Assembly (NCBI GenBank): GCA_943328975.2
Contig: CALQCC020000004.1
Coordinates: 62,001 to 126,000 of the forward strand
Length of the DNA stretch: 64,000 bases
Direction: 5' to 3'
From: Bordetella parapertussis
GTDB lineage: Bacteria > Acidobacteriota > Terriglobia > Bryobacterales > Bryobacteraceae
The notes beneath the pieces are model-generated. The model saw only the letters and a list, made by a program, of their open reading frames with translations. It was not told the DNA's origin and did no database searches. This document shows positions 36,001-44,355 of the stretch, piece after piece; position 1 is the stretch's first letter, and each line of letters begins with the position of its first letter. Position numbers and translations under genes: made by a program.

Positions 36001-36749
36001 GTAACCAACCCATCGGTGCCACCCAGATTCGCGGTGTTCACCTTCAACTCTACGCCGTCGCCAGAAAAACCGGCCCCGCGGATGACAAAACTGGTGTATC
36101 CCGGAGTTTCCACTGAGTCCGTATTGGTCGAGTTGGCCAAGATGGTCGAAAGGCTCGTCGAGGCCGAACCCGCGCCAATATCCGTAGCGGTTGTTCCTAC
36201 TGCCTGCACGCCCTTGAGTCCCAGGCTGTTGGAATCCACGGTCGAGCGGCTCAGATCCAACGCCACGCTGCCGTTGGAGGTAGCGCTAATTCCGTTGGAT
36301 GCTTTGCCACCACCGATGAACACACTCAGCGCCTTGGCAAATGTGCCGCCCTGGTTCAGGCCGACAGCCTGCGCTTGGCGATCAATTTCCGTAATCACGC
36401 TCTGGAATTCCGAATTCAGCACACCGCGATCACCGGTGAACGCACCGGTGGCAGACTGCGTGGCCAGCGTACGAGCTCGATCCAGCAGCTGCGAAATATT
36501 GTTGATGCCGCCGTCGGCCGTCTGCAACTGCGCCAAACCGTCGTTGGCGTTGCGGACGCCTTGCGCCAGCACAGCTCCGTCAGAACGGTAGGTATTGGCA
36601 ATCGCCAAACCGGCCGCGTCATCGCCCGATGCCACGATGCGCAGTCCCGAAGTCACACGGTTAATCGTCTTAGATTGGAAGTCACCGTTCACGCGCAGGC
36701 TGTTCTGGGCCTGCAGTGAAGCGACGTTGGTGTTAATTGTAAATGCCAC
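33054..36749 (-). CDS. fliC: Giant modular flagellin
   Basis: 1231 residues, against about 270-500 in most bacteria. The D0/D1 ends are canonical: an N-terminal FTINTNVASLQAQNSLRV...VTSGLRIVASGDDAAGLAIAN (1 to about 135) and a C-terminal AESRIRDADLAAESANLTKSQILLQAG...QVLSLLRG (about 1145-1231). The roughly 1000 residues between are Ser/Thr/Gly/Ala-rich beta modules. At least five share one pattern (roughly 340-415, 453-538, 617-688, 792-870, 891-965) like the flagellin hook-IN motif, with V-D-G then T-V-x-L, a helix, V-x-I/F-x-S and an LGL end; looser copies are near 219-310 and 1025-1115. Start is GTG at 36749 with AAGGAG 9 nt upstream. There is one flagellin gene in the window. Confidence 0.95.
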   Translation of the reverse strand: MAFTINTNVASLQAQNSLRVNGDFQSKTINRVTSGLRIVASGDDAAGLAIANTYRSDGAVLAQGVRNANDGLAQLQTADGGINNISQLLDRARTLATQSATGAFTGDRGVLNSEFQSVITEIDRQAQAVGLNQGGTFAKALSVFIGGGKASNGISATSNGSVALDLSRSTVDSNSLGLKGVQAVGTTATDIGAGSASTSLSTILANSTNTDSVETPGYTSFVIRGAGFSGDGVELKVNTANLGGTDGLVTAVNAAIQAAANGGTQEATALKNANITAGINTDSNGRQQLTFTSPTAAFQVAAGDRLAGALLGKFEQNATLTGSDVAATIATNGGGTAAQLTLAVDGGTAFTVTLGTTSATASKGDIVKQLNATTAFSDVASAYLEGNQVVLKSKGNSSTSSVDLTATTLSTNLGLSATAATAASASTGADLRTRVTAATETVAGASTFGTVGAGTISFRFQGAGLDAPVDVAIDVTSASTVSQAIAALDQAVGADSGLKGAGISLTTSSAGNTLTFTSDSGQAFNVQVTGDVQNKLGFGSFATGANGAVDYSTISGGANYDSATAVGTNTFEISLNGGDSSTHSIAVDLTAGDATAASVTSSDTNTTVAITANNNKLNLAVNGASFTVSLTTSGASSKNDIADQINSAISAQGTAKVVGNAIVIESNTKGAGGTVQIETGTANTILGLAAAGPVKGTSRSGASIAQYVNQAIASDATLQAAGLVADFGTTAAGKVSIKSASGVDSFFRVNSRGSSAAASVVSSKTHQTYATAGERTLSGAGPFAIVSGTNDNFRIKVDGAGSYSTITLAAGGARTVDSVAAELNADPGLAGATASVVGGVLKITSNSTGGASSIEIAEGSSNGVLATLGGTAGTTAGVAATAGFVIGAGVDDKVYLSVDGGATQTVTLTAGTRTATQIAADFSAATGLTVTADNGQVKFTSTATGEAASVSFVAGATDAYTKLGLTAATTYSGSQAETGFGVAGASFTGNVNSAAPTVAADIEAGGSSQTSAFSFSPIAYGSDDQTLTLTANDTNGVQQSSTITLRNDATSRSGRSIDEAISTINTALQQSNNQTLQKIVAVKDNDGGAEKIRFLSTVSAFRVSVGSTANGTGFGSQGTTATATVAAGGATASINDEASAQSAVAAVADAVGILGRAQAVVGRGQNQFTFAINLAQSQLTNLAAAESRIRDADLAAESANLTKSQILLQAGIAALAQANSAPQQVLSLLRG

Positions 36750-36758
36750 TGTGATTCT

Positions 36759-36794
36759 CTCCTTGAATTGTGTCGGCCGGGAATCCTTTCCCGG
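36759..36794 (-). promoter_or_regulatory. CsrA target in the flagellin leader: hairpin with GGA loop plus SD
   Basis: In the flagellin mRNA a perfect 7-bp hairpin CCGGGAA-AGGA-TTCCCGG (36794-36777) presents AGGA in its loop, the hallmark of a CsrA high-affinity site. Sixteen nt further (36764-36759) the ribosome-binding site AAGGAG holds a second GGA. This two-site layout resembles the hag leader of Bacillus subtilis, where CsrA blocks translation until FliW removes it. csrA and fliW are the two genes directly upstream. Confidence 0.75.
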
Positions 36795-36800
36795 TGCTTC

Positions 36801-37055
36801 TTACACGGGGCTTATCGGTTTGGCCGGTGGGTTCTTGAGTTGTTTTAGAATTTGTTCGAGCCGTGGCGCCGGAATAGGCCGCGCGGCCGCCTGGTTCTGT
36901 TCGCCCACCATCCGGATTTCCTTCCGCACCACCCCAACTACCCTCGGTGCGCGGATCCCCAACTTCACTTGCGAGCCACCGCACTCCAAAATCTCAACCT
37001 CTATATCCGTTCCAATCAGAACCGTTTCGCCCACGCGGCGCCGGATCACTAACAT
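36801..37055 (-). CDS. csrA: Carbon storage regulator CsrA
   Basis: 84 residues. CsrA is a homodimeric RNA-binding protein that recognises GGA in hairpin loops and usually blocks translation. The first 50 residues match the family: MLVIRRRVGETVLIG, VEILECGGSQVKLGI and a RAPRVVGVVRKEI segment. The C-terminal 30 residues (QAAARPIPAPRLEQILKQ...) are an extension beyond the classical 61-75 residues. The ATG overlaps the last 7 bp of fliW. The likely target is the flagellin mRNA directly downstream. Its tail codons contain a sigma-28-like promoter. Confidence 0.95.
   Translation of the reverse strand: MLVIRRRVGETVLIGTDIEVEILECGGSQVKLGIRAPRVVGVVRKEIRMVGEQNQAAARPIPAPRLEQILKQLKNPPAKPISPV
36812..36838 (-). 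promoter_or_regulatory. Sigma-28 (FliA)-like promoter for flagellin inside csrA
   Basis: On the minus strand TCAA (36838-36835), 15 nt, then ACCGATAA (36819-36812), against TAAA-N15-GCCGATAA: 3 of 4 and 7 of 8 matches. It lies within the last codons of csrA. The transcript would begin near 36805 and have a leader of about 55 nt with the CsrA hairpin. This lets flagellin be expressed late, apart from csrA-fliW. Confidence 0.65.
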
Positions 37056-37495
37056 GCGGTCACCCCCTCCAACTCGTGCTGGTGCGAGTACCGGTTATCG
37101 AGACGTACCGCCTGCACCGCCGTGCGAGTCGCCAAATGAATGACGATGGGCGCCAGAAGATTGGCACTCAACCGACCATCCATTGCCGCCGAGAGCAACG
37201 CCAGGTCGAGCGTTGCCTTGCTCAAATCCGCGTTTGGATCCAGATCGAGTGCCTCCCGATCTTCCGGGACAAGGGAGGTTTCGTAACCCGCATCAATGCT
37301 CCGTATCGGCAGTGCGAGGAAGCATAAACCCGCGATATCCAGGCTTTGCATGTGGACCAAAGGCGCCAGTTCGGGGTCGTCCAACAATACGAAACGATGG
37401 CACGTTTCAAAGCCCGGCAGGCCGCGAGGGAATAGGATGGTCGAGTCTTCGGCGTATTCTAGTTCGCCGAATTGTTCGGTGTGAGCGCGTGGCAT
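37049..37495 (-). CDS. fliW: Flagellar assembly factor FliW
   Basis: 148 residues. FliW binds either flagellin or CsrA; when flagellin is exported, FliW is free to bind CsrA and relieve repression of flagellin translation. Family features are GELEYAEDSTILFPRGLPGFE, HRFVLLDDPELAPLVHMQSLD and APIVIHLATRTAVQAVRLDNRYSH. The 3' end overlaps csrA by 7 bp. An 86-bp interval separates it from the divergent acyl carrier protein gene. It completes the FliW-CsrA-flagellin homeostasis module. Confidence 0.95.
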   Translation of the reverse strand: MPRAHTEQFGELEYAEDSTILFPRGLPGFETCHRFVLLDDPELAPLVHMQSLDIAGLCFLALPIRSIDAGYETSLVPEDREALDLDPNADLSKATLDLALLSAAMDGRLSANLLAPIVIHLATRTAVQAVRLDNRYSHQHELEGVTAC

Positions 37496-37581
37496 CGAGG
37501 TGAATCATTGCAATCGCGGTGCCGTTGCAGTTGCGCACATTCCAACTTTCTGTTTTGAGTGCGCTATGTCAGACTGGAACT

Positions 37582-37818
37582 GTGCCTGAGTCCCGAACCG
37601 CGAAATTGCGTTTATTGATCCAAGAGGTTGCAGGAAAGCCCGCCCCGGCGGATGAAGATGAATCCTTATTCGAAAGCGGACTGCTCGATTCGTTCGCGCT
37701 GCCGGATTTGGTGAGCGCGATTGAGCAGGCTTTCTCCATCAAGGTTCCCGACGCCGATTTGAATCCGCGCAAGTTTGATTCGATTGCTCGGATTGAAGCG
37801 TATCTCCAGAGCAAATGA
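37582..37818 (+). CDS. Acyl carrier protein-like
   Basis: 78 residues from GTG at 37582, the normal ACP size (an in-frame ATG at 37519 would add 21 residues without similarity). The motif FESGLLDSFALPDLV has the Ser that would carry phosphopantetheine, in the DSF form rather than the DSL form of fatty-acid ACPs. The rest is helical and acidic (SAIEQAFSIKVPDADL). Its last codons overlap the start of the FabH-like gene by 4 bp (ATGA), so the two work together. It may serve a specialised acyl transfer rather than bulk lipid synthesis. Confidence 0.85.
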   Translation: MPESRTAKLRLLIQEVAGKPAPADEDESLFESGLLDSFALPDLVSAIEQAFSIKVPDADLNPRKFDSIARIEAYLQSK

Positions 37819-38729
37819 AGGCCTATCTCCACGGCTTCGGGCGCTACCTGCCGGAGCGCGTGGTCGGCAACGCGGAGCTAGCCACGCGCGTGGACCGCAC
37901 GGCCGACTGGATTGAGAACGCCTCGGGGATTCGCGAGCGAAGGTTTGCGGCGCGAAGCGAAAGTGTCGCGGACATGGGTCTGCGAGCAGCACAGGATTGT
38001 CTGAACCGCGCGGACGTCGCAGTGAGTTCGATCGGGCTGTTGATTGTTGCCAGCGGAAGCGGCGCGGTCGGTTTCCCCGGACCTGCGGCAGAGATCGCGC
38101 ACAAGCTGGGTCTGGAAACCACCCCGGCATTGGACCTACCGATCGCCAGTGCCGGCAGCGTCTTCGGACTCGCCCTCGCGATGCGTTTGGCGGAAGGGCA
38201 CGGAAACGTCCTGTTGGTGGCGACGGAAAAGATGTCGGCTTTGATCGGCGACGATCCCAACACCGCGATTCTCTTCGGCGATGGCGCGGGCGCCGCACTC
38301 GTATCGAGGGAGCCAGGTCCGTGGCGGTTGCAAGATGCAGTTCTCCACAGCGACGGGCAGTATCGCGAGGACCTGATGTTCGACGGCACGTTGCGGATGA
38401 ACGGCCTGAACGTCATCCTGCATGCCTCGCGCAAAATGCCGACCGTCATGCAGGAGTTGTTGGACCGCAACCAAATGTCGGCTGCACAGGTGGGGACCTT
38501 CCTGGTTCACCAGGCCAACCTGAATTTGTTGACGCGCGTCGCCAAGACCATGGGAGTGGAGCGGGAGAAATTCTTCAGCAACATCGACCGGTACGGCAAC
38601 ACGTCGTCCGCTTCGATGTTGATCGCAGCTTCGGAATGGGCGGAGACGAATCCCCCAGTTGCTCCGATGGTGTTCTGCGGCTTCGGTGCGGGCTTCCACT
38701 GGGGAGCGGTGCTAGCGGTCCCGGCTTAG
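37815..38729 (+). CDS. FabH/KASIII-like enzyme with Ser at the catalytic Cys position
   Basis: 304 residues with the thiolase fold of 3-oxoacyl-ACP synthase III. His232 (VHQANLNLL) and Asn262 (YGNTSSASM) are present, matching E. coli FabH His244 and Asn274. However, the nucleophile region reads LDLPIASAGSVFG, so Ser112 stands where Cys112 is in E. coli FabH. Such Cys-to-Ser KASIII relatives (for example DpsC of daunorubicin synthesis) act as special starter or acyl transfer enzymes. It is translationally coupled to the ACP gene and lies beside fliW, csrA and flagellin, so a role in flagellin or surface acyl-sugar modification is possible (inference). Its end overlaps purF by 4 bp. Confidence 0.88.
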   Translation: MKAYLHGFGRYLPERVVGNAELATRVDRTADWIENASGIRERRFAARSESVADMGLRAAQDCLNRADVAVSSIGLLIVASGSGAVGFPGPAAEIAHKLGLETTPALDLPIASAGSVFGLALAMRLAEGHGNVLLVATEKMSALIGDDPNTAILFGDGAGAALVSREPGPWRLQDAVLHSDGQYREDLMFDGTLRMNGLNVILHASRKMPTVMQELLDRNQMSAAQVGTFLVHQANLNLLTRVAKTMGVEREKFFSNIDRYGNTSSASMLIAASEWAETNPPVAPMVFCGFGAGFHWGAVLAVPA

Positions 38730-40141
38730 TGGCGTTCGCGCGACGACATTAACTCGTCGATGTTGATGAGTTCTGTCGGATAATTGCCCGTGTAGCACGC
38801 GTAGCAATACTTGTGCTCCACATTGTCGGCGACGGACTCGCGTAACGAGGCGAGCGACAAGTAGCCTAGCGAATCGGCTTCGACAAACTTGCGAATTTCT
38901 TCGATGGAATTGTTGGCTGCGATGAGTTCCCCCACGCTGGGCGTATCGACGCCATAGAAGCAGGGTGAAATCGTCGGCGGGCAGGAAATGCGCAGATGCA
39001 CTTCGCGCGCTCCGGCATTGCGAACCATGCGGACCAATTTGCGCGAGGTGGTTCCGCGCACGATGGAATCATCCACCAGGATCACGCGCTTGCCTTCGAG
39101 CAAGTGGCGCACCGGGTTCAGCTTGAGCTTCACGCCGAAGTCGCGAATCGCTTGCGAGGGTTCGATGAACGTGCGGCCCACATAGTGATTGCGGATCAGC
39201 GCGTTGCTGAACCGGACGCCCGATTCCGCGGCATAGCCCAGCGCGGCGGGAACACCTGAGTCCGGCACAGGGACAACGATATCGGCATCGGCAGGGCACT
39301 CACGCGCCAGCATCTTGCCTTGCATCTCGCGCGATTGTTCCACGGAACGACCGAAGACAATCGAGTCGGGACGCGAGAAATACACGTGTTCAAAGACGCA
39401 GTGAGCGGTGTCCCGTTTCGGAGCGTAGCGTTCGCGAGTGAGGCCTTCCGGTCCCACGATGACCATTTCTCCCGGTTCCACATCGCCCAAGTAAACCGCG
39501 CCGATCAAATCGAAGGCGCAGGTCTCAGACGCGAAAACGCTGGATACACGACCGCCGGATAATTCGAGCTGGCCGAAAGCCAAGGGGCGGAAGCCATGCG
39601 GGTCACGCGCGATCAGGATACGATCACCGGCCAGGAACACCAGTGAAAATGCGCCTTCCAGTTGCAGCAATGCTTCACGCAAAGCGCCCGGCAGAGTCCG
39701 TTCGCGCGAACGGGCCACCAAGTGCAGAATCACTTCGGTGTCGCTCGAGGTCTGGAAGATCGACCCGTCGTGTTCCAGTTCACGGCGCAGTTCCGCAGCG
39801 TTCGTGATATTTCCGTTGTGCGCTACCGCAATCTTGCCCTTGTTACAGGTGACCGATAGTGGCTGCGCGTTGAGGATGCCGCTATCACCGGCGGTGGAGT
39901 AACGCGTGTGACCGATGGCGTGATCGCCCGGCAAACGTCCCAGCACTTCCGGTGTGAACAAATCCGCGACATGGCCCATGCCACGATGAAGATGGGTGTT
40001 GCGACCGTCGCTGGATACGATCCCGGCGCTTTCCTGCCCGCGATGTTGCAACGCGTAAAGGCCTAGGTAAGCAAGGTTCGCAGCTTCGGGGTGTCCATAG
40101 ACTGCAAAGACGCCGCACTCTTCATGGAGTTCGTCAAACAT
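38726..40141 (-). CDS. purF: Amidophosphoribosyltransferase
   Basis: 471 residues. PurF makes phosphoribosylamine from PRPP and glutamine, the first step of purine synthesis. A short propeptide precedes the nucleophile Cys9 in [11 protein letters not shown]; the glutamine site continues with [11 protein letters not shown]. The PRPP domain has [18 protein letters not shown]. Four cysteines in the C-terminal part (SCPPTISPC and YCYACYTG) resemble the Fe-S ligands of the Bacillus-type enzyme. The start overlaps the 3' end of purL by 8 bp, so it is the last gene of the purQLF cluster. Confidence 0.97.
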   Translation of the reverse strand: MFDELHEECGVFAVYGHPEAANLAYLGLYALQHRGQESAGIVSSDGRNTHLHRGMGHVADLFTPEVLGRLPGDHAIGHTRYSTAGDSGILNAQPLSVTCNKGKIAVAHNGNITNAAELRRELEHDGSIFQTSSDTEVILHLVARSRERTLPGALREALLQLEGAFSLVFLAGDRILIARDPHGFRPLAFGQLELSGGRVSSVFASETCAFDLIGAVYLGDVEPGEMVIVGPEGLTRERYAPKRDTAHCVFEHVYFSRPDSIVFGRSVEQSREMQGKMLARECPADADIVVPVPDSGVPAALGYAAESGVRFSNALIRNHYVGRTFIEPSQAIRDFGVKLKLNPVRHLLEGKRVILVDDSIVRGTTSRKLVRMVRNAGAREVHLRISCPPTISPCFYGVDTPSVGELIAANNSIEEIRKFVEADSLGYLSLASLRESVADNVEHKYCYACYTGNYPTELINIDELMSSRERH

Positions 40142-42326
40142 GAACGGGCTTTAACATCCCTTCCAACGCGTTTTCCCAAACTTCACTCAGCTGCTTCACG
40201 GGACATTCCAACAAAGTCTTGGAACCGTCATCTATCCGCAACTGCTCCTTCATTGTAACGCCCAGCCGGACGCATTCGATGTTGTGAGCCTTTGCAATCT
40301 TTTCGACCGCTTCCGGCGAAGCCGTAGAAACCAGCACGCGCGAAGGACCTTCGTGGAACAGCGCGTATTCCGGCCGCATGGAAGTTTTTACTTCCACAGC
40401 AGCACCGATACCCAACGAACAACATTCCGCTAACGCAACACCCAAACCGCCCGAACCCACGTCATGTGAGGATTCCGCCAAACCCGTTTGCACCACTTCG
40501 CGAATCGCCGAATGCACGCGCTTTTCGTAATGCATGTCGAGCGCGGGAGGCAAACCCCAGACAGTCTTCAACACGGCCTTCGCATACTGCGTGCCGCCGA
40601 AGCGCGTATCGTCCACCGAACCGTAACCGCCCAGCAGGATCACCGTGCGGCCTTCGTTCTTGAACGGAATCGTGATCGGTGCCGCGGTCTTCATCAAACC
40701 CACAATGCCGATCACCGGCGTCGGCCAGATCGCCTCGCCCAGTGTTTCGTTGTACAGGCTAACGTTGCCGCCCGTGATCGGAGTCTCGAAGAATTCGCAA
40801 GCCTCGGCCATGCCTTCGATGGATTCCACCAACTGCGCCATGATCTCCGGGCGTTCCGGATTGCCGAAGTTCAGATTGTTCGTCGCGGCCACCGGCTGCG
40901 CGCCGACTGTCGAAATATTGCGGCAGCACTCGGCCACCAGCAACTTGGTTCCTTCGCGCGGATCGAGCATGCAATAACGCCCGTTGCCATCCAGTGCCAT
41001 CGCGATGCTGGTGTCAGTCTCTTTCACCCGCACGATCGACGCATCACCACCCGGACCAGCCAGAGTATTCGTGCGGACCGTGTAATCGTACTGTTCCCAG
41101 ATCCAACGCTTCGAGCACAGATCGCCCGACGCGAGCATGGTCAACAGGTCGCTCTTGAGATCCTTGCTCTCGAATTTCGGAGCTTCCATTGGAGCGGTGC
41201 GATACGGCGCCACGCCATGCGGCCTGTCATACAAAGGAGCTTCGTCCGCCAGCTCAGCATTCGGAATATCCACGACCACTTCGCCGTGATTGCGCACGAT
41301 CAACTTGCCGGTATCGGTAACGGTGCCGACAGTGACAGCGTCCAAGCCCCATTTGCGGAACACGCGGAAGACTTCTTCTTCGCGACCCTTTTCCGCCACC
41401 AGCAGCATGCGTTCCTGCGATTCGCTGAGCATGATCTCGTACGGAGTCATGCCGGTCTCGCGCTGCGGAACATACTTCAAGTCCACATCCAGGCCCGTGC
41501 CCGCGCGGCTACCCATTTCACAAGTGGAGCAAGTCAAGCCCGCTGCGCCCATGTCTTGAATGCCGACAATCGCGCCCGTGTGCATCGCTTCGAGGCAGGC
41601 CTCGAGCAGCAACTTTTCCATGAACGGATCGCCCACTTGGACGTTGGGACGTTTGTGTTTCGATTCTTCGGTGAATTCTTCAGACGCCATGGACGCGCCC
41701 TGAATCCCGTCACGACCGGTCTTCGCACCGACGTAGATCACCGGATTGCCGATGCCCGTCGCCTTGCCGAAGAAGATCTCGTCGTGTTTGAAAATGCCCA
41801 GCGCAAACACGTTCACCAGCGGATTGCCGTTGTAGCAAGCCTCGAACTGCGTTTCGCCACCCACCGTGGGCACGCCGAAGCAGTTCCCATAGTGCGCAAT
41901 GCCTTCGACCACTCCGGTTACGATCCGCTTGTTGCGTTCGCCGTGTTCGGGATCGTCCAGCGGACCGAAGCGGATCGCATCCATCACCGCGATCGGGCGA
42001 GCGCCCATCGTGAAAATGTCGCGCAAAATTCCGCCGACGCCGGTCGCCGCGCCTTGAAACGGTTCAATGAAACTAGGATGATTGTGCGATTCGATCTTGA
42101 ACGCGACGGCGACATTATCACCAATGTCGATGATGCCGGCGTTTTCGCCCGGACCCACCAGCACGCGCGCATTCTTGGTCGGAAGCTTCTTCAGGTGTAA
42201 GCGGCTGCTCTTATAGGAGCAGTGCTCGCTCCACATCACGTTGAAAATGCCGAGCTCAGTTTCAGTCGGCTCGCGCTTCAAAATCGAGAGGACTTTTTGC
42301 AGTTCGTCGGCCGGTAATTGACTCAT
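40134..42326 (-). CDS. purL: Phosphoribosylformylglycinamidine synthase subunit PurL
   Basis: 730 residues, the size of the small-type PurL that works in a complex with PurQ and PurS. It uses ATP and ammonia to convert FGAR to FGAM. Seen: an N-terminal [19 protein letters not shown], the ATP region [27 protein letters not shown], and C-terminal [14 protein letters not shown]. PurS, needed by this PurL type, is not in the window. It overlaps purQ by 4 bp upstream and purF by 8 bp downstream. A 570-codon open frame on the opposite strand is only a shadow of its codon use. Confidence 0.97.
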   Translation of the reverse strand: MSQLPADELQKVLSILKREPTETELGIFNVMWSEHCSYKSSRLHLKKLPTKNARVLVGPGENAGIIDIGDNVAVAFKIESHNHPSFIEPFQGAATGVGGILRDIFTMGARPIAVMDAIRFGPLDDPEHGERNKRIVTGVVEGIAHYGNCFGVPTVGGETQFEACYNGNPLVNVFALGIFKHDEIFFGKATGIGNPVIYVGAKTGRDGIQGASMASEEFTEESKHKRPNVQVGDPFMEKLLLEACLEAMHTGAIVGIQDMGAAGLTCSTCEMGSRAGTGLDVDLKYVPQRETGMTPYEIMLSESQERMLLVAEKGREEEVFRVFRKWGLDAVTVGTVTDTGKLIVRNHGEVVVDIPNAELADEAPLYDRPHGVAPYRTAPMEAPKFESKDLKSDLLTMLASGDLCSKRWIWEQYDYTVRTNTLAGPGGDASIVRVKETDTSIAMALDGNGRYCMLDPREGTKLLVAECCRNISTVGAQPVAATNNLNFGNPERPEIMAQLVESIEGMAEACEFFETPITGGNVSLYNETLGEAIWPTPVIGIVGLMKTAAPITIPFKNEGRTVILLGGYGSVDDTRFGGTQYAKAVLKTVWGLPPALDMHYEKRVHSAIREVVQTGLAESSHDVGSGGLGVALAECCSLGIGAAVEVKTSMRPEYALFHEGPSRVLVSTASPEAVEKIAKAHNIECVRLGVTMKEQLRIDDGSKTLLECPVKQLSEVWENALEGMLKPVHV

Positions 42327-42997
42327 TTGTGTCCCGCGACAAAAGAAGAAATCATGGATTCCAGAATTACGCGCCCGTCGGTGGAACCAAGCAGCGCGTC
42401 GGAAGCTCGCTCCGGATGCGGCATCATGCCCATCACGTTGCGTTTCTCACTGCAGATGCCCGCAATATCGCGCAACGACCCGTTGGGGTTATCGACGTAA
42501 CGCACGATCACGCGATCTTCTGCTTCCAGTTGATCCAGCGTGCGTTCGTCGGCGAAGTAGCAGCCCTCGCCATGCGCCACCGGCACGCGGATCAGTTGCC
42601 CCTTCTTGGCGGCACAAGTGAAGGGAGAATTCGTAGTCTCAATGCGCAGAGTGACGTCGCGGCAGACGAAGCGCAGGTCGCGGTTTCGCAACAGCGCCCC
42701 TGGCAGGAACCCGCTTTCCACAAGGATCTGAAATCCGTTGCAGATGCCGAGCACCGGCCCGCCCGCATCGGCGAACTTGCGCACTGCGGCCATCACTGGA
42801 GAGAACTTGGCGATCGCGCCACAACGCAGGTAATCACCGTACGAGAACCCGCCCGGCAGAATCATCGCGTCGACGTTGCCTAAAGAGGCAGAGTCGTGCC
42901 AGATAAATTCAGCCTGATGCCCGAGGTTCTGCGATAGCGCATACCAAGCGTCATGGTCACAATTACTGCCCGGAAACACGACGACACCGAATCGCAT
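42323..42997 (-). CDS. purQ: Phosphoribosylformylglycinamidine synthase subunit PurQ
   Basis: 224 residues, the glutaminase that feeds ammonia to PurL. The start at 42997 begins [16 protein letters not shown], the family N-terminus; the frame is open back to 43051 but that part is not conserved. The nucleophile cysteine is in [10 protein letters not shown], and the His-Glu pair is in GMMPHPERA. It is coupled to purL by a 4-bp ATGA overlap. It lies 64 bp downstream of tRNA-Arg on the same strand. Confidence 0.96.
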   Translation of the reverse strand: MRFGVVVFPGSNCDHDAWYALSQNLGHQAEFIWHDSASLGNVDAMILPGGFSYGDYLRCGAIAKFSPVMAAVRKFADAGGPVLGICNGFQILVESGFLPGALLRNRDLRFVCRDVTLRIETTNSPFTCAAKKGQLIRVPVAHGEGCYFADERTLDQLEAEDRVIVRYVDNPNGSLRDIAGICSEKRNVMGMMPHPERASDALLGSTDGRVILESMISSFVAGHK

Positions 42998-43061
42998 GGG
43001 AAGGCTTACATTGTAACACTGGGGTTCGTTCCCGGGGTCACAATTCTGCAAGTGCTTGCAA

Positions 43062-43138
43062 TGGTGGGGACGGGCAGATTCGAACTGCCGACCTGTCGCT
43101 TAGGAGGCGGCCGCTCTATCCATCTGAGCTACGTCCCC
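43062..43138 (-). tRNA. tRNA-Arg (CCT anticodon)
   Basis: A cloverleaf is read on the minus strand: acceptor GGGGACG with CGTCCCC, D-arm GCTC...GAGC, anticodon loop CTCCTAA with anticodon CCT (reads AGG), T-arm GGCAG-TTCGAAT-CTGCC, discriminator A and an encoded CCA end. The anticodon stem has one C-A mismatch. It lies 14 bp after purD and 64 bp before purQ on the same strand, so it is likely cut out of the purine operon transcript. Confidence 0.93.
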
Positions 43139-43152
43139 CACTCCCACCGATT

Positions 43153-44355
43153 CTACCAGCGTTTCAATCCTTTAGCCCCAATATCGCGCCGCCAATGCGC
43201 CCCGTCGAAGTGGATTTTCTCCACTGCGGCGTAGGCGTTCGCCATCGCCCCCGCCAGATCCGGGCCCGATGCGGTCACGCCCAGCACACGCCCGCCCGAC
43301 GTTTCCAGCCCTCGCGGCCCCGATTTCGTGCCAGCCTGGAATACTTCGGCGCCGCACCCTTCTATCCTAGAGATCACGTCCCCAGTTCGCACCGTACCCG
43401 GATATCCGTGCGCCGCCATCACCACGCAGACCGACGGCTCCTTGGCCCAATCGAGCTTGACGCCAGCCAGCCCGCCCGGCGTCGCCGCGCCCAGCAAAAC
43501 CTCGCCCCAGTTGGACCGCATCCGATGCATCAGCGGTTGCGTCTCGGGATCCCCCAACCGAACATTGAACTCCAACACCTTGGGACCCGCCGCCGTCATC
43601 ATCAACCCCGCATACAGGAACCCGGTGAACCCGGTCGCCTCCACCGCTGGCCGGATCACGGTCTGCATCGCATGCTCGCTCTGCGCCGCCGTGAAAATCC
43701 GCCCGTCGCAATACGCGCCCATACCGCCGGTGTTCGGACCCGTATCGCCGTCGCCCACGCGCTTGTGATCCTGCGACGCTTCCAGCGCCACCACGTTCTT
43801 GCCGTCACTCAGGACGATGAAGCTGACTTCTTCGCCGTCCAAGAACTCCTCAATTACCAGCCGAGGACCCAGCGACCGCACCGCCGCTTCCGCCTCCGCC
43901 CGATCCTGAGCAATGATCACGCCCTTGCCCGCAGCCAGACCGTCGGCCTTCACCACGATCGGATACTCGAACTCGTTCAGCGCGCGCAACGCCGTCGCTT
44001 CATCCTCAGTCTGCAGAAACCGAGCCGTGGGAATCCCCACGCGCTGCATGAATTCCTTCGAATGGATCTTACTGGCCTCGAGCTTCGCGCACTCCTGCGT
44101 AGCGCCGACAATTTTCCGCCCCGCCGCGCGAAATTGATCCACCACGCCAGCCGCCAGCGGAACCTCAGGACCCACCACCGTCAGGTCCACATCCGCCCCT
44201 GCCGCTACCGACAAGTAATCCGTGGATGCGAGGATCGTCCCCACCTGCGCCATCCCCGGATTCCCCGGTGCACCGAACACTTGGTGTCCCTCTTTTGCGA
44301 GCTTCCAAGCAATCGCATGTTCCCGCCCGCCACTACCAATGACAAGTATTTTCAT
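43153..44355 (-). CDS. purD: Phosphoribosylamine-glycine ligase
   Basis: 400 residues. PurD joins glycine to phosphoribosylamine using ATP. The start at 44355 begins KILVIGSGGREHAIAWKL, the standard family N-terminus, and overlaps the stop of the M19 gene by 4 bp. ATP-grasp features: PIVVKADGLAAGKGVIIA, EEFLDGEEVSF, GDGDTGPNTGGMGAY and LEFNVRLGDPETQPLM. The open frame upstream to 44565 runs inside the previous gene. The tRNA-Arg gene and purQLF follow on the same strand. Confidence 0.97.
   Translation of the reverse strand: MKILVIGSGGREHAIAWKLAKEGHQVFGAPGNPGMAQVGTILASTDYLSVAAGADVDLTVVGPEVPLAAGVVDQFRAAGRKIVGATQECAKLEASKIHSKEFMQRVGIPTARFLQTEDEATALRALNEFEYPIVVKADGLAAGKGVIIAQDRAEAEAAVRSLGPRLVIEEFLDGEEVSFIVLSDGKNVVALEASQDHKRVGDGDTGPNTGGMGAYCDGRIFTAAQSEHAMQTVIRPAVEATGFTGFLYAGLMMTAAGPKVLEFNVRLGDPETQPLMHRMRSNWGEVLLGAATPGGLAGVKLDWAKEPSVCVVMAAHGYPGTVRTGDVISRIEGCGAEVFQAGTKSGPRGLETSGGRVLGVTASGPDLAGAMANAYAAVEKIHFDGAHWRRDIGAKGLKRW

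Noticed and set aside
40488-42200. 570-codon open frame opposite purL
   Set aside because: It has no recognisable family, is rich in His/Arg/Gln as expected for the complement of GC-rich coding sequence, and lies fully inside the unmistakable purL gene.
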